This document shows positions 9,115-18,256 of a DNA stretch of 64,000 bases, piece by piece (positions within the stretch are counted from its first letter, which is position 1; the number at the start of each line of letters is the position of its first letter). The DNA comes from an uncultured Acidimicrobiales bacterium (GTDB lineage: Bacteria; Actinomycetota; Acidimicrobiia; Acidimicrobiales; SZUA-35). Location of the stretch: the NCBI GenBank assembly GCA_937922805.1, contig CALAJV010000003.1, positions 310,001 to 374,000 of the forward strand, written 5' to 3'. The notes beneath the pieces are model-generated. The model searched no databases. It saw only the letters and a program-made list of their open reading frames with translations, and had not been told where the DNA came from. The position numbers and the translations under genes were made by a program.

Positions 9115-9564
9115 TCACAGGTTAAGCAGATCGGCAATGATATTGGCAGAAACCCACACGTTTCCTATTTCGAAGGTTTCGGGCTCGAGCGAGCCACCCA
9201 AAAAGTTGTAGGGGGCGGGAATGTAGATTTCTTCGTGGCCAAGGGGTCCGAGCCGTTGTTCTACCGCCTCAAGGGTTGAAACCCCAATTGGGAAAAGGCT
9301 GTACATCTCGAAGCCCGGGGAATCGAGAACAAGCGTTCTGAACGTATTCAGACTCGGAACTGGGTACGACTTGCAGTTGGCCCCTGGCTTGGCTGGGTAC
9401 AAGGCCAGAAAGTCGTCTTGAGCTTCGGTCGATACGAAGATCGTTCCAGTCGGCGAATAGCCGATCACGTGGGTGTAGTGAAATAGGTGGTGTTCCCACC
9501 GGCCAAGAATGGATCGTTCAAGCGGATCGTCGAGCAGCTGGTAAAACCGCGAAGCTTCAGCCAT
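9115..9564 (-). CDS. DUF1851-like (T6SS immunity Tdi1 C-terminal type) protein
   Basis: A small (149 aa) soluble protein without signal or membrane segment. HVIGYSPTGTIFVST and RLGPLGHEEIYIPAPYNFLGG resemble DUF1851, a fold found in immunity proteins such as Tdi1. Its ATG overlaps the stop of the upstream penicillin-binding-protein gene in the 8-base string ATGGCTGA, so translation is probably coupled. The pairing with a cell-wall enzyme is unusual. A housekeeping role as a binding or regulatory partner is as plausible as toxin immunity, since no toxin gene is seen nearby. Confidence 0.6.
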   Translation of the reverse strand: MAEASRFYQLLDDPLERSILGRWEHHLFHYTHVIGYSPTGTIFVSTEAQDDFLALYPAKPGANCKSYPVPSLNTFRTLVLDSPGFEMYSLFPIGVSTLEAVEQRLGPLGHEEIYIPAPYNFLGGSLEPETFEIGNVWVSANIIADLLNL

Positions 9565-11716
9565 TTTGAGCCAAGATATTCAGGAAGTCCCCAGCAATCG
9601 GTGCTGCAGTCGATCCGCCGAACTCGCCACCTTCGACAAAGACAGCGAACGCAATGTCGCCTTGAAAACCAACGAACCACGCGTGCGCCTTGGGCGGAAC
9701 CTCATTGCCAAATTCGGCAGTTCCAGTTTTGCCGCTGACTGGGCCACCGGCAACCCCTCCGACGGCGTTGCCGGTCCCTTGGGTTACTACCGCCCTCATC
9801 ATTTGTTGAAGTGAGCTTGCCACCTGGGGGTCAAGTGGAGCGGCAACAGCTGGCGTTGCGTCTGGCTCGACAATGAAACTAGGAGGTGTGTAGGCGCCAG
9901 CTGCAACTGACGCGCTCATCACAGCCATGCTCAACGGGCTAACCAAGACTTGCCCCTGACCAAATGATGTCGCCGCCTTCTCAACCGGAGTCGAGGGCAC
10001 CGGAACGTTTCCGGAGAAGCCGTTGACACCGAGTTCGTATTCGACCCCGACGCCAAGTTCGGCGGCCGCTGCTGGGAATTCTGACGGCTCCATCACTGAT
10101 CCAATGTTGATAAAGCCAGTGTTACACGACAGCGCGTAGTTAGTTAGCAGCGGCACTTGCCCGAGAACCTCTCCCTCGGCGTTCTTGAACTCTCTTCCGT
10201 CAACAACCAGTGTCAGCGGACAGTCGATCGGAGTATTCAGGCCCAGACCCTTCTTTAGGGCTCCAGCGGACGTAACGGTTTTGAAGATCGATCCTGGCGG
10301 GTATTGACCAGTAAAGGCGAAATTATCTACCGCTGCACCCGGTCCATTTGCCGCGGCCAAGATCTGCCCGGTGCTTGCTTCTACCGCTACCAGAGCGCTT
10401 ACCTTGTCTGTTCTGGTCAGGGCCTGCTCTGCAGCTTGTTGCACTCGAGTTTCGATTGTGAGTTGTAATGGCGTTCCTTGGGTTCCCGCAGAGGAATACA
10501 GAACATCAGAGTCGGTGGCGTTTTCGAGCGCTCCGCTGTCGTTTTCTCCATCAACTTGATCCGGCAAAGTACTTGACGCAGGTTGTTCTACGTCGTCAAC
10601 GTTGCTCGGAACCGTAGTCTCAGTGACTCCCTGATCAGATTGAGCGGGTTCGCTCGGATCGGTTTGCCGCTTAAATCGCCTATCAATTACAACCCGGAAA
10701 CCGGGTTGGCTAGCAAGCTGGCTGTTGTACGTTGCTTGCAACCCAGAAAGACCAACAACGTCGCCCACTGAGAACAGATCCGGATTGTTGTCCAAGATCT
10801 CCTTGGTCACTTCACCCGACCGGCCCAACCAGGCTCGCCCAAACGTGGGACTGATAGGGGCAAGCATCGTAGTCTGGCGGAACTCGACCCCTGGCAACGC
10901 TTGTAGCTCACCTCGAATTGGGTCAAGCTCGGCAGGCAACAACGTCGACAGGAGCACAAACTCATCTGACGGTCGAGGGCTTAGCGTATTGACAATGTCG
11001 CCGGAATCAATTTTTAGCAACGGCGCTAGTTGGTTCGCCAACGCTCCCACGTCATTGACCGGCCGTTTAACTACACCAACCTGTGTGGCCTCTCGCTCCG
11101 ACGCCAGCGGTGTTCCGTCACGGGCCAAAATCGGAGCTCGGGCTGAGGTAAACCGTTCCCGCTTCAATACATCGCCGGGGACAAGCGTCGATTCGAGAAT
11201 AGAAGGATCCCAATCCAGCTCCCATTCCGAACCGATGAGAACGAGCTCGAGCTCTCCACTGGTCGTAAATTGGGTACCGTCGACCGCTGGGTCGTCGTCG
11301 ACAAGGGTCCATCGGATCGTAGTTGGGGTGCGGGCATTTAGGTTGTCGACCAGCTGGACGGGCTCGGTCGACACTTCGATCTGGTGAAGGCCGAGGCCAG
11401 CGGTAACGCCGTTGAGCTGAGCTTGTGCCTCTTGGCCAGTGGAGAACGCGTAGTCGAACTTGGCGATGTTCTGCTCGATCAACGCAGCCTCAAAATCGGA
11501 AACTCTCAGTTGAGCAACCTCCTGGGGCGACAACTCGACTTGGTCGACTTCGGTCCCGTCCTCAGCGGTCTGGTTCTGAGCGCTGTCGGTCTGTGCCCCA
11601 GGCCAAAATTGGAGGTAGGCAGCAAATGCGCCGACCACGCAGAAAATCGCGATCACCGCTCCGGGTAGTAGAAACCGCAGCGCTCCCCAATCTGCGTAGA
11701 CCTCTTCCTCCTGCAA
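9557..11716 (-). CDS. Class B penicillin-binding protein (transpeptidase) with NTF2-like N-terminal domain
   Basis: A cell-wall DD-transpeptidase. After a short cytoplasmic tail, one membrane helix (LLPGAVIAIFCVVGAFAAYLQF), an NTF2/MecA_N-like domain (VAQLRVSDFEAALIEQNI...) and a dimerisation region comes the transpeptidase domain. Its three active-site motifs are present: Ser476-I-F-Lys479, Ser530-C-Asn532 and Lys663-Thr-Gly. I prefer the TTG at 11716 (719 aa) because GGAGG lies 9 nt upstream. The frame stays open to TTG 11902 but that extension has no homology-like features. An acidic insert (about 370-420) is species-specific. It is translationally coupled to the DUF1851-like gene. Confidence 0.9.
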   Translation of the reverse strand: MQEEEVYADWGALRFLLPGAVIAIFCVVGAFAAYLQFWPGAQTDSAQNQTAEDGTEVDQVELSPQEVAQLRVSDFEAALIEQNIAKFDYAFSTGQEAQAQLNGVTAGLGLHQIEVSTEPVQLVDNLNARTPTTIRWTLVDDDPAVDGTQFTTSGELELVLIGSEWELDWDPSILESTLVPGDVLKRERFTSARAPILARDGTPLASEREATQVGVVKRPVNDVGALANQLAPLLKIDSGDIVNTLSPRPSDEFVLLSTLLPAELDPIRGELQALPGVEFRQTTMLAPISPTFGRAWLGRSGEVTKEILDNNPDLFSVGDVVGLSGLQATYNSQLASQPGFRVVIDRRFKRQTDPSEPAQSDQGVTETTVPSNVDDVEQPASSTLPDQVDGENDSGALENATDSDVLYSSAGTQGTPLQLTIETRVQQAAEQALTRTDKVSALVAVEASTGQILAAANGPGAAVDNFAFTGQYPPGSIFKTVTSAGALKKGLGLNTPIDCPLTLVVDGREFKNAEGEVLGQVPLLTNYALSCNTGFINIGSVMEPSEFPAAAAELGVGVEYELGVNGFSGNVPVPSTPVEKAATSFGQGQVLVSPLSMAVMSASVAAGAYTPPSFIVEPDATPAVAAPLDPQVASSLQQMMRAVVTQGTGNAVGGVAGGPVSGKTGTAEFGNEVPPKAHAWFVGFQGDIAFAVFVEGGEFGGSTAAPIAGDFLNILAQNG

Positions 11717-12129
11717 ACCGGTGCCCCTCCGTCTCGGCGCGTGATCTGTTTGTTGCGAACAGAGCGATTCTAGCCCTGCCAGTTCGATCGGAATCGTCGG
11801 TTCATAGAATTGCAGCCAGACAAATTTGAACAATAAACCGGCTGAGAACCAAGCGTTAGGCCGCTCGCTAGTTACCAAGAACGAGATTTCTTGCCGAAAC
11901 AACCAGGCTGATTCACCCTTGGTGCGTCATGCAACCGAAATACTTGGCTAAGGTACGAGTTGGAATGGGTCGATCTCCGTCTAATCGGTGCGCCCAAACT
12001 GCTAGGTAGTGCGTGTAGATGAATGGTATTTAATGACGTTGAACCTTTACGTCAGATGTAGTGCAGCGAACGGGGCGGAACCGTAATGCGATCTGAGAAC
12101 CAAGTGTTGCTAGTTGAGGTAAGCGAACG
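11717..12129. other. Intergenic region between divergent penicillin-binding protein and GH16-like genes
   Basis: About 410 bp that should hold both divergent promoters. The minus-strand frame is open through 11902 without convincing coding signal. A good Shine-Dalgarno (GAGG, about 10 nt before ATG 12130) is present on the plus strand. I see no RNA gene, strong dyad or clear -35/-10 pair. Confidence 0.5.
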
Positions 12130-13449
12130 ATGAGAATCCAACGTTCCGTGATCCTCGGGATCGGCGCCCTGCTCTTCGTAGCCGTACTCGGATTCGTCGT
12201 GGCGTTTCGGGGCGGCTTGTCGAACAACGACTCCGACGATGCCGCTGGGGTCAATGGCGTTGTCGTTGATGCTGGCGATAGTGAAACTCTCATACCAACG
12301 ACGCTTCAGTCTGGATCGGACTCGTCACCGATTTCCAACTCGTCGGATGGTGACGAAAGCCTAGCGTTTGGGGACAACTCGACCCGGCTGGACCAAGCCA
12401 GCCTCGGACTCGGATACGGCGATATCTTGACCGGCGCTGAAGACGCTGTGGTACAACCAAGTCGTTCCGCCAGTCCGACCTCAGCCGATTCGACAACTAC
12501 AACAACCCCCGATGACTCAACGTCGACGTCGACCACCGTCACATCGAAGACAAGCCAAACCACCTCGACATCTGGGACCCCTACCGGCCAGTCAGACACG
12601 ACAAAAAACTCGACGACAACCAAAGCCCCATCAACTCAGACCCCAACGACCAAAGCGCCTACGACTAAAGCGCCTACCACTGCAGCCCCGAGTACCCAAG
12701 CACCCACCACCAAAGCGCCAACAACCCAAGCACCAACAACCCAAGCGCCTACAACCGCTCCCCCAAGCGGAGTCGGCAGTTGTGCCTCGGGCGCAGAATT
12801 CGAACGCACGTTTCGAGATGACTTCGGCGGTTCATCAGTGAACCAATCCAACTGGACCATCTACAACAGCGCTGGCAACGCTGGCAACGGCTTACGAAGA
12901 CCATCAGCGATGTCTGTGGCCAACGGACTATTGACGATTACCGCATCGAACCAGGGCGGACAGGTTGTTTCCGGCGGTATGGCTCATCGAGGCAGCCAGC
13001 AGTACGGAAGGTATAGCTTTCGAGTTCGAACCGATGTCGATCCATCAAAAACTATGAGCGGCGTCATTCTGACATGGCCTGCGTCTCAGGCTCACCCCCG
13101 AGACGGCGAGAACAATATCTACGAAACGCTCCCTCATGAGGAGTCGGCAACTCGAAATCCGTTCTACTCGTTCATCCATAAACCGTATGGATCTACATCG
13201 GATCAAGTCCGTTTTGTTCATCGGGCTGATGCTAGTCAATGGCAAACCCTGACTATGGAGTGGACACCCTCTCGAGTCGTTGTAACGGTACAAGGATTAG
13301 GCTCGCAGACGGTTACGGAAACGTCCGCTGACCTCATCCCGGACAATCCACACATCTTCACCGTTCAGTTCGATGCGTTTAAGCCGCAAATTGCCAACAA
13401 CCTCGCCATGCAAGTCGATTGGGTTGAGATATACAAGTATTGTGGCTGA
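12130..13449 (+). CDS. Secreted or anchored GH16-family-like protein with Thr-Pro-Ala repeat linker
   Basis: An N-terminal signal/anchor helix (about 7-28) is followed by an acidic stretch and a long O-glycosylation-type linker of PTTKAP/PTTQAP repeats (about 175-215), then a concanavalin-like domain from about 220. FRDDFGGSSVNQSNWTIYN, LLTITASNQ, YGRYSFRVRTDV and MQVDWVEIYKY are typical of GH16 beta-glucanases. The catalytic signature ExDxxE appears as Glu327-Asn-Asn329-Ile-Tyr-Glu332. Both glutamates remain but the assisting Asp is Asn. It may hydrolyse or only bind a beta-glucan-like polymer. Its stop overlaps the next gene's GTG by 8 bases. Confidence 0.8.
   Translation: MRIQRSVILGIGALLFVAVLGFVVAFRGGLSNNDSDDAAGVNGVVVDAGDSETLIPTTLQSGSDSSPISNSSDGDESLAFGDNSTRLDQASLGLGYGDILTGAEDAVVQPSRSASPTSADSTTTTTPDDSTSTSTTVTSKTSQTTSTSGTPTGQSDTTKNSTTTKAPSTQTPTTKAPTTKAPTTAAPSTQAPTTKAPTTQAPTTQAPTTAPPSGVGSCASGAEFERTFRDDFGGSSVNQSNWTIYNSAGNAGNGLRRPSAMSVANGLLTITASNQGGQVVSGGMAHRGSQQYGRYSFRVRTDVDPSKTMSGVILTWPASQAHPRDGENNIYETLPHEESATRNPFYSFIHKPYGSTSDQVRFVHRADASQWQTLTMEWTPSRVVVTVQGLGSQTVTETSADLIPDNPHIFTVQFDAFKPQIANNLAMQVDWVEIYKYCG
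12643..12770 (+). repeat. Degenerate 15/18-bp tandem repeats encoding PTTKAP/PTTQAP
   Basis: Coding repeats of the pattern (P/S)-T-(T/Q)-x-A-P in the linker of the GH16-like protein. Synonymous variation between copies (AAAGCGCCT, CAAGCACCA and so on) shows the array is maintained at protein level rather than freshly duplicated. Confidence 0.85.
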
Positions 13450-14080
13450 TGGCTTTGACTTCTCTGATCTAGGGTTCCCAATCGATGGTCTGCCGAATAT
13501 GGATCCATCCCCAGATGAAGATGCGTGGGAAGCGTTCCTCAATCTCGCTCTAGAGCGAATCGGCGGATCTTCCGACAACGGGCTTTCCAACGCCCAGCTG
13601 CGAGAGGTAGAGGGCGCGTTTGGCGCCAGCCTGCCGTTCGAGATTGGACTGTTGTTAGTCATGGGAGTCCCCGATGATGATGCCTGGTGGAACTGGGACA
13701 GTCCGACCGACTCATTCGATCGGTGGCAGGCTTCGTTGCTCGATGGCCTCCTATTCGACGTTGAACACAACGACTGTTGGCTCGACAGCTGGGGACCGAG
13801 ACTAAGCCAACTTCCAGATCGCAAAGCTGTAGCGGCCGAAGCTCTCGAAAAGGCACCCAGACTTTTTCCGCTTTTTGGCCACCGGGCAGTTCCACTGGGT
13901 GTCGCTCGAGATGAAACCTCGTCCGATTCGAACCCGATCTTGTCAGTAGTTCAGACCGACGTAATCACCTACGGTGTTGACTTGGCCGATTGGTTGCACC
14001 GCGAGTTCGACGTTCCGTTGCCAATGTGGCCGCCAACGAGTGCTCGCTGGTTTCCGTTCTGGTCTGAGTTCATCGACTAG
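13442..14080 (+). CDS. SMI1/KNR4 (SUKH)-like protein
   Basis: A soluble acidic protein of about 212 residues. LSNAQLREVEGAFGASLPFEIGLLLVMGVPDD is the canonical SUKH opening (helix, LP.DY..LL..GG-like), followed by a Trp-rich region (WWNWDSPTD; LFPLFGHRAVPLG), which matches the core 'PLFGHRY.P' strand. SUKH proteins are often immunity factors of polymorphic toxins but also act as general binding adaptors. The GTG at 13442 is preferred: it overlaps the GH16-like stop as GTGGCTGA, the same 8-base arrangement as the PBP/DUF1851 pair. An open frame back to 13373 is probably not translated. ATG 13499 is an alternative. Confidence 0.7.
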   Translation: MADGFDFSDLGFPIDGLPNMDPSPDEDAWEAFLNLALERIGGSSDNGLSNAQLREVEGAFGASLPFEIGLLLVMGVPDDDAWWNWDSPTDSFDRWQASLLDGLLFDVEHNDCWLDSWGPRLSQLPDRKAVAAEALEKAPRLFPLFGHRAVPLGVARDETSSDSNPILSVVQTDVITYGVDLADWLHREFDVPLPMWPPTSARWFPFWSEFID

Positions 14081-14133
14081 TTCCAGTCGTTCAGTACCAG
14101 AATCCACCGAGCGTTGCTAAGCGAGAATCGAAT

Positions 14134-15552
14134 CTACGTTTGGATGATCCGGTCGGCAGCGGCTCGCCCACTTAGGTACGATTCGTCACTCCAGATGTAG
14201 GCCCATTCTCCAAACCGACCGCAATACTCAATATTATTCTCGCGAAGAAACCCGTGAATTGCTTCGACTGCCTCTTTGCGGTCGTGATCGAAAATCACTT
14301 GAGCCCAGGGAGCCACCCACGCCTTGCTGAACACAATCTCGTCCCGCGATTTGAGCGTCCCGACCGTAAGCAAGCCTTCGATTGTGTCCTCAACCACTTG
14401 GTCGAGGGTCCCCGTCATCGGACGGTACTTGTCGGAAAAGTAGGTTTCGGCCTGAACTGCACTGCAACCTTCAGGGACTGTGTGAGGCGAGAACTTGTGA
14501 GGGAAACTAGTTCGAGCGAACGGTATCTCTTCATCATAAAAGTACGACCAGTGTGCTTTACTAATTTCTGGTCGCTTCACGCCAAAATTCACTATCGCCG
14601 CTTGAGTACAGGCCAGGCCTTCGGCGGCCTGAATCAAATCTGTCGGTGCCCCTTTTATACACTTCATGATCGTTGGCAGCGGCATTGAGCTAACGAGGTG
14701 ATCGTAGTTATGAACTTCAGAACCGTTAATAGTGAAGGTCCTGTTGATCACGTCGATCTCGGTAACTTCACTCTCATAGCTAACCGGTGCAACAGTCTGG
14801 ACTTCGCTAACAAAGTTTGCGAAGCCCTTTTTGTTCGGATAGCGAAACTCGGAAATGTAATGACGGTCGGGCGTCTCAGCTGAGAGCATTCCCTGGATAA
14901 CTTCTTCGAGATCCGGTTGGTAAAGCCGAGGCCCAAGCCAGTCAGTGGTTAAGTTCTTGGCCTCAGTCGTATGATATTTGACCGTGTACTCCATCGGGAA
15001 GTTACGGGCGTACGTGTCGCCGTAGCTTCTGATCAGCCACTCCTCGTAGTTCTTCACGTCATCCGACGAGTCAGCACTTGAGTCGGCGCTCGGTTGCTCA
15101 CCACCGGTTCCTTTGCCCGCTGGGCCCGCTGCGTTGGGGCTGTCCGAATCCGAGCTAGCGAACGCTCCCCTTGCGGCGAGGGCCGTCGTGATCTCCATCA
15201 GAATTTTGGTGTTCATCTCGGTTGGCAGCCCATGCATACTCGTAATCGCCGGGTGCTTGACCCAGTATCCCCGCCACCAATTGTCTACGTAGGCGGAGAA
15301 TTGGCTAACGTCGTTGCCGGTGTTGGCCGCAAATAGCTCTTTGATCTCATCGTGCTTAGTGAACGAGATGTGAGGTCCATCATCGAACACAAAACCCTCT
15401 TCGAACTCGAACGAGGCACAGTGGCCACCAAAGTAACTGTTTTTCTCCAGCAGTCGAGTCGGTTGGCCGTTCTCCATCAAGTGTTTCGCAGCGCCATAGC
15501 CTGCAGGCCCGGTGCCAATCACAAAGATGTTTTTACTATCGCTAGTTGGCAT
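14134..15552 (-). CDS. FAD-dependent protoporphyrinogen-oxidase/UDP-galactopyranose-mutase-like amine oxidoreductase
   Basis: The N-terminal dinucleotide-binding motif VIGTGPAGYGAAKHL (residues about 10-24) with downstream ENSYFGGHCASFEF and DDGPHISFTKHDEI places it in the FAD oxidoreductase group containing UDP-galactopyranose mutases. The C-terminus (YCGRFGEWAYIWSDESYLSGRAAADRI) is the second FAD-contact segment. An Ala/Ser/Gly-rich insertion (about 135-165) looks like a flexible loop. It overlaps the upstream epimerase by 11 bp in an operon with rfbC, so a sugar-nucleotide or lipid-linked sugar substrate is likely. True UGM activity is not established. Confidence 0.75.
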   Translation of the reverse strand: MPTSDSKNIFVIGTGPAGYGAAKHLMENGQPTRLLEKNSYFGGHCASFEFEEGFVFDDGPHISFTKHDEIKELFAANTGNDVSQFSAYVDNWWRGYWVKHPAITSMHGLPTEMNTKILMEITTALAARGAFASSDSDSPNAAGPAGKGTGGEQPSADSSADSSDDVKNYEEWLIRSYGDTYARNFPMEYTVKYHTTEAKNLTTDWLGPRLYQPDLEEVIQGMLSAETPDRHYISEFRYPNKKGFANFVSEVQTVAPVSYESEVTEIDVINRTFTINGSEVHNYDHLVSSMPLPTIMKCIKGAPTDLIQAAEGLACTQAAIVNFGVKRPEISKAHWSYFYDEEIPFARTSFPHKFSPHTVPEGCSAVQAETYFSDKYRPMTGTLDQVVEDTIEGLLTVGTLKSRDEIVFSKAWVAPWAQVIFDHDRKEAVEAIHGFLRENNIEYCGRFGEWAYIWSDESYLSGRAAADRIIQT

Positions 15553-16447
15553 TTTGTTTCCACCATTGGATTGTGTGTTCTAGACCGGCCCTGAGATCAA
15601 ATTTCGGCTGCCCCGAGATGGTGGAGCGAAGCAGCTCCATATTTGCAAACACATCTCTATTCGTAGCTTCAGTAGGAACAATTACCTTGAGCAGTTCCGG
15701 TCTTCCTAGTATTTGAGCGATCATACGGCCTAGGTCGCCCAGATTGGTCGATTGCCCGGAACCGACATTGAAAACGCCTGAATGGCCTTGATCGAACAGT
15801 TCCCACATCATGCCAGCTACATCTGAAGTGTGAAGAAAATCCCGGGCGACGGCCCCGTTTTGAACCGTCGCTTCGCGACCAGCGAGCAGCTCAGTAATTA
15901 TGTGAGCTACTAGCCGAACGCTGTCCTCGCCTGGCCCAAACATAAAGAATGGCCGGGCCCACGTGTATTGCATCTCGTGGGCGCGGCAATACGCCACGAC
16001 GAAGTCCTCGAGAATGTTTTTGCATTGGGCGTAGGTATTTTGATCTGATCGAGGAGTTAGCGTCTCGTGGCAGGATCCCCCCGTTGCCTGGCTAGCGGCC
16101 CAATCGTATTGCACGCATGAACCGGCGACTAGAACCGATTGGCCGCCGCTTCGACGAAACTGGTCGATAAGGTGCATACCGGTTGTCAACCAGTCGAAGT
16201 TGCTCGCAAGGTTGTAGTTACTTGGTGCCATCCCCCAAGCCAAGTGAATTAGTTTGTCAGCGGCAACCGTCTTGACCATCTTGGCTACTTCAACGTGATC
16301 CAGAAGGTCGCAGTGAATCACTTCGCTAGCGCCGCCGATTTTGAACTCCGGGTTCGACGAGACGACTGTGACTTCGTGGTCGCCAAGTAGCGGAATTATG
16401 TTTCGTCCAATGAAACCAGATCCGCCGGTTAGAAGTATTTTGGCCAC
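15542..16447 (-). CDS. NAD-dependent epimerase/dehydratase (extended SDR)
   Basis: An extended short-chain dehydrogenase acting on nucleotide sugars. The Rossmann motif TGGSGFIGRN is at residues 7-16, and the active-site Tyr-x-x-x-Lys appears in NTYAQCKNILEDF (about 140). GSGQSTNLGDLGRMI is the conserved C-terminal substrate-side motif. It sits 1 bp after the rfbC-like gene and overlaps the FAD enzyme gene, so the three form one operon. It could be a dTDP-4-dehydrorhamnose reductase-like or 4,6-dehydratase-type enzyme. The missing SxS/T/Y details and unknown sugar prevent a finer call. Confidence 0.85.
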   Translation of the reverse strand: MAKILLTGGSGFIGRNIIPLLGDHEVTVVSSNPEFKIGGASEVIHCDLLDHVEVAKMVKTVAADKLIHLAWGMAPSNYNLASNFDWLTTGMHLIDQFRRSGGQSVLVAGSCVQYDWAASQATGGSCHETLTPRSDQNTYAQCKNILEDFVVAYCRAHEMQYTWARPFFMFGPGEDSVRLVAHIITELLAGREATVQNGAVARDFLHTSDVAGMMWELFDQGHSGVFNVGSGQSTNLGDLGRMIAQILGRPELLKVIVPTEATNRDVFANMELLRSTISGQPKFDLRAGLEHTIQWWKQNAN

Positions 16448-16448
16448 G

Positions 16449-17012
16449 TCAGCTCTGGCCTCCTAGCGGTGAATTAAAGCTGTTCGGATCGAAGTCATCA
16501 TGGGAAATGTCTTTGTCCGAAAACACCGACACTTCAGCGGGCCATTCGATGGCAAACGTTGGGTCGTTAAATCGAATGCCTCGTTCTGCGTTCGGGGTGT
16601 AAAACTCGGTTGTTGGGTAATACACCTCGGAGTTGTCCTCTAGGGTCAGAAAGCCGTGAGCGAAGTTCTCGGGCACATACACCATCCGGTAATTCTCGGC
16701 CGACAATTCGGTTCCCACCCACTGTTTGAACGTCGGTGACTCCGGTCTGAGATCAACGATCACATCAAAAATTCGACCCTGGGTGCATCGAATAAATTTT
16801 GTCTCTTGGTAGGGGTCAACCTGGTAGTGCAGCCCTCGCATCGTTCCTTGGTGAGCCGAGAACGATGTGTTGATCTGTCGGATCGCCGATTTGAGGCCGT
16901 GAGCTTCAAATTCTTGGGCGCACCATGCTCGCCCAAAGAAGCCGCGGTCATCGTGTCGCTTTTCTATGTCGACGACAAAAGCTCCAGCTAGCTCTAACTC
17001 TGTGAAGATCAT
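16449..17012 (-). CDS. rfbC: dTDP-4-dehydrorhamnose 3,5-epimerase-like protein
   Basis: A cupin-fold epimerase of the RmlC family (187 aa, usual length). The catalytic His lies in GTMRGLHYQ, with the conserved KFIRCTQGRIFDVIVDLRPESPTFKQW core, the FAHGFLTLEDNSEVYYPTTEFYTP segment and the RGIRFNDPTFAIEWP C-terminal motif. It epimerises C3/C5 of a dTDP-4-keto-6-deoxyhexose for a deoxysugar. RmlA, RmlB and RmlD are not in this window, so the exact sugar is unknown. First gene of a three-gene minus-strand operon. Confidence 0.9.
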   Translation of the reverse strand: MIFTELELAGAFVVDIEKRHDDRGFFGRAWCAQEFEAHGLKSAIRQINTSFSAHQGTMRGLHYQVDPYQETKFIRCTQGRIFDVIVDLRPESPTFKQWVGTELSAENYRMVYVPENFAHGFLTLEDNSEVYYPTTEFYTPNAERGIRFNDPTFAIEWPAEVSVFSDKDISHDDFDPNSFNSPLGGQS

Positions 17013-17221
17013 TTCGCGATTAAACCCCTCGCTCGGGAAGTCCTAGTAACCCGTCGCACTATCGAGTTCAGTACCCAGTTCTACTATCAAGCTGTCCTAG
17101 CAAGCCTTAGTAACAGGCACTACGAACGTTTGACGCTCGGTAGGCGAAAGTTTAGGCAGCCAGTAGCGGCATCCAACGCCGAGTTCGATGGGTGAAACAG
17201 AACGAATCCAGTGTTTTTGTG

Positions 17222-18256
17222 TTAGGCGGCCCGTACCGCTCTTGAAATTTCGCCCCATTTAGCCGCCGCTGACGGTTCTCGGGCGATCGATTCAGCTGCT
17301 AGGTACATTACGAGGCGCGAAGCTGTTCCTTGGTAACGGGCTAGAAGAGCATCAGCCATTTCATCCCACGTTGCCACTACCGCATAGTGCTCAACCATTT
17401 CATCGGTGATGGTGTCGGCTAAGCCAGCCATGTCTCCCGACTTGAGTTTTTGATTCAGAACGGCCGACGTTCCCTCAAAGCCCAAATCATCGAATTGGAA
17501 ACCGTAGTTCTTCGTCGACCCATAGAAACCAATCTGGGTTTTCGTTCGCTGCAGCAGCGGCGCTCGTTCTTCCGGACTGTCACCCGGTACCGCAAACACC
17601 GGAATTATCAGATCAACGTCATCTGGGCTTCGGTCCGCCTTCGCTGCTCCCTCAGCGAGTTTGGGCATCAGGCGGTTTTCGATGTAGGGCATGGAGTGAA
17701 ATGGGTGCACGTGGATGCCGTCAGCTACCTCTCCGGCTGCCGCCACCATGTATGGCCCAACCGCCGAGATATCGACTTTGATGTCGCCATGGTTGTGTTT
17801 AGGAGGCGCCCATTGGCTGGGCAAGAGGCTCAGTTGGTAGAACGGTCCTTCATAGTTGAGCTTCTCCTCCCCACGAAACGCTCGCAGACAAGCCTTTACC
17901 GCTCCCACATAGTCTTTGAGTCGAGGTCCGGGAGAATCGAACTCAGCTGAGTATCGGCGTTCGACGTGTGCTCTAACTTGGCTACCTAGTCCCAGTCGAA
18001 AGTTCCCGCTGGTGTTTTGGGCGAACTCCCAGGCAACCGCTGCGGACACCATCGGGCTTCGCGGGAAAGCCACCGCGATGCCAGTGCTGAGGTGAAGAGT
18101 CGGGGCGGCCAAGGAAGCGGCGGTCATCATCATCCACGGCGCTTGACTTGTCTCGGTGTAGAGAATGCCTGAAATTCCGTTTGCCTCTAATTCCTGCGCC
18201 AAGCTGGCCGCATCAGCCCAACTGGAAGCGCCTGTCATGACATCAAATTCCATCAC
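17222..18256 (-). CDS. F420-dependent LLM-class oxidoreductase (TIGR03617-like)
   Basis: A luciferase-like TIM-barrel flavin/F420 oxidoreductase (344 aa). The conserved opening (LAQELEANGISGILYTE), the ST-GIAVAFPRSPMVSA strand, RLGLGSQVRAHVERRY and EVADGIHVHPFHS closely match the TIGR03617 subgroup common in F420-producing actinobacteria. It probably transfers hydride between F420H2 and an unknown small substrate. Downstream of the divergent mftD by 423 bp; mycofactocin and F420 enzymes often co-occur in the same genomes. The substrate cannot be inferred. Confidence 0.85.
   Translation of the reverse strand: MMEFDVMTGASSWADAASLAQELEANGISGILYTETSQAPWMMMTAASLAAPTLHLSTGIAVAFPRSPMVSAAVAWEFAQNTSGNFRLGLGSQVRAHVERRYSAEFDSPGPRLKDYVGAVKACLRAFRGEEKLNYEGPFYQLSLLPSQWAPPKHNHGDIKVDISAVGPYMVAAAGEVADGIHVHPFHSMPYIENRLMPKLAEGAAKADRSPDDVDLIIPVFAVPGDSPEERAPLLQRTKTQIGFYGSTKNYGFQFDDLGFEGTSAVLNQKLKSGDMAGLADTITDEMVEHYAVVATWDEMADALLARYQGTASRLVMYLAAESIAREPSAAAKWGEISRAVRAA

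Noticed and set aside
10725..11387. 220-codon plus-strand frame
   Set aside because: Antisense to the penicillin-binding protein, Ser/Arg-rich, no motif.
11717..11902. 62-residue N-terminal extension of the penicillin-binding protein
   Set aside because: TTG 11716 has a GGAGG at good spacing, and the extension has no feature of class B PBPs.
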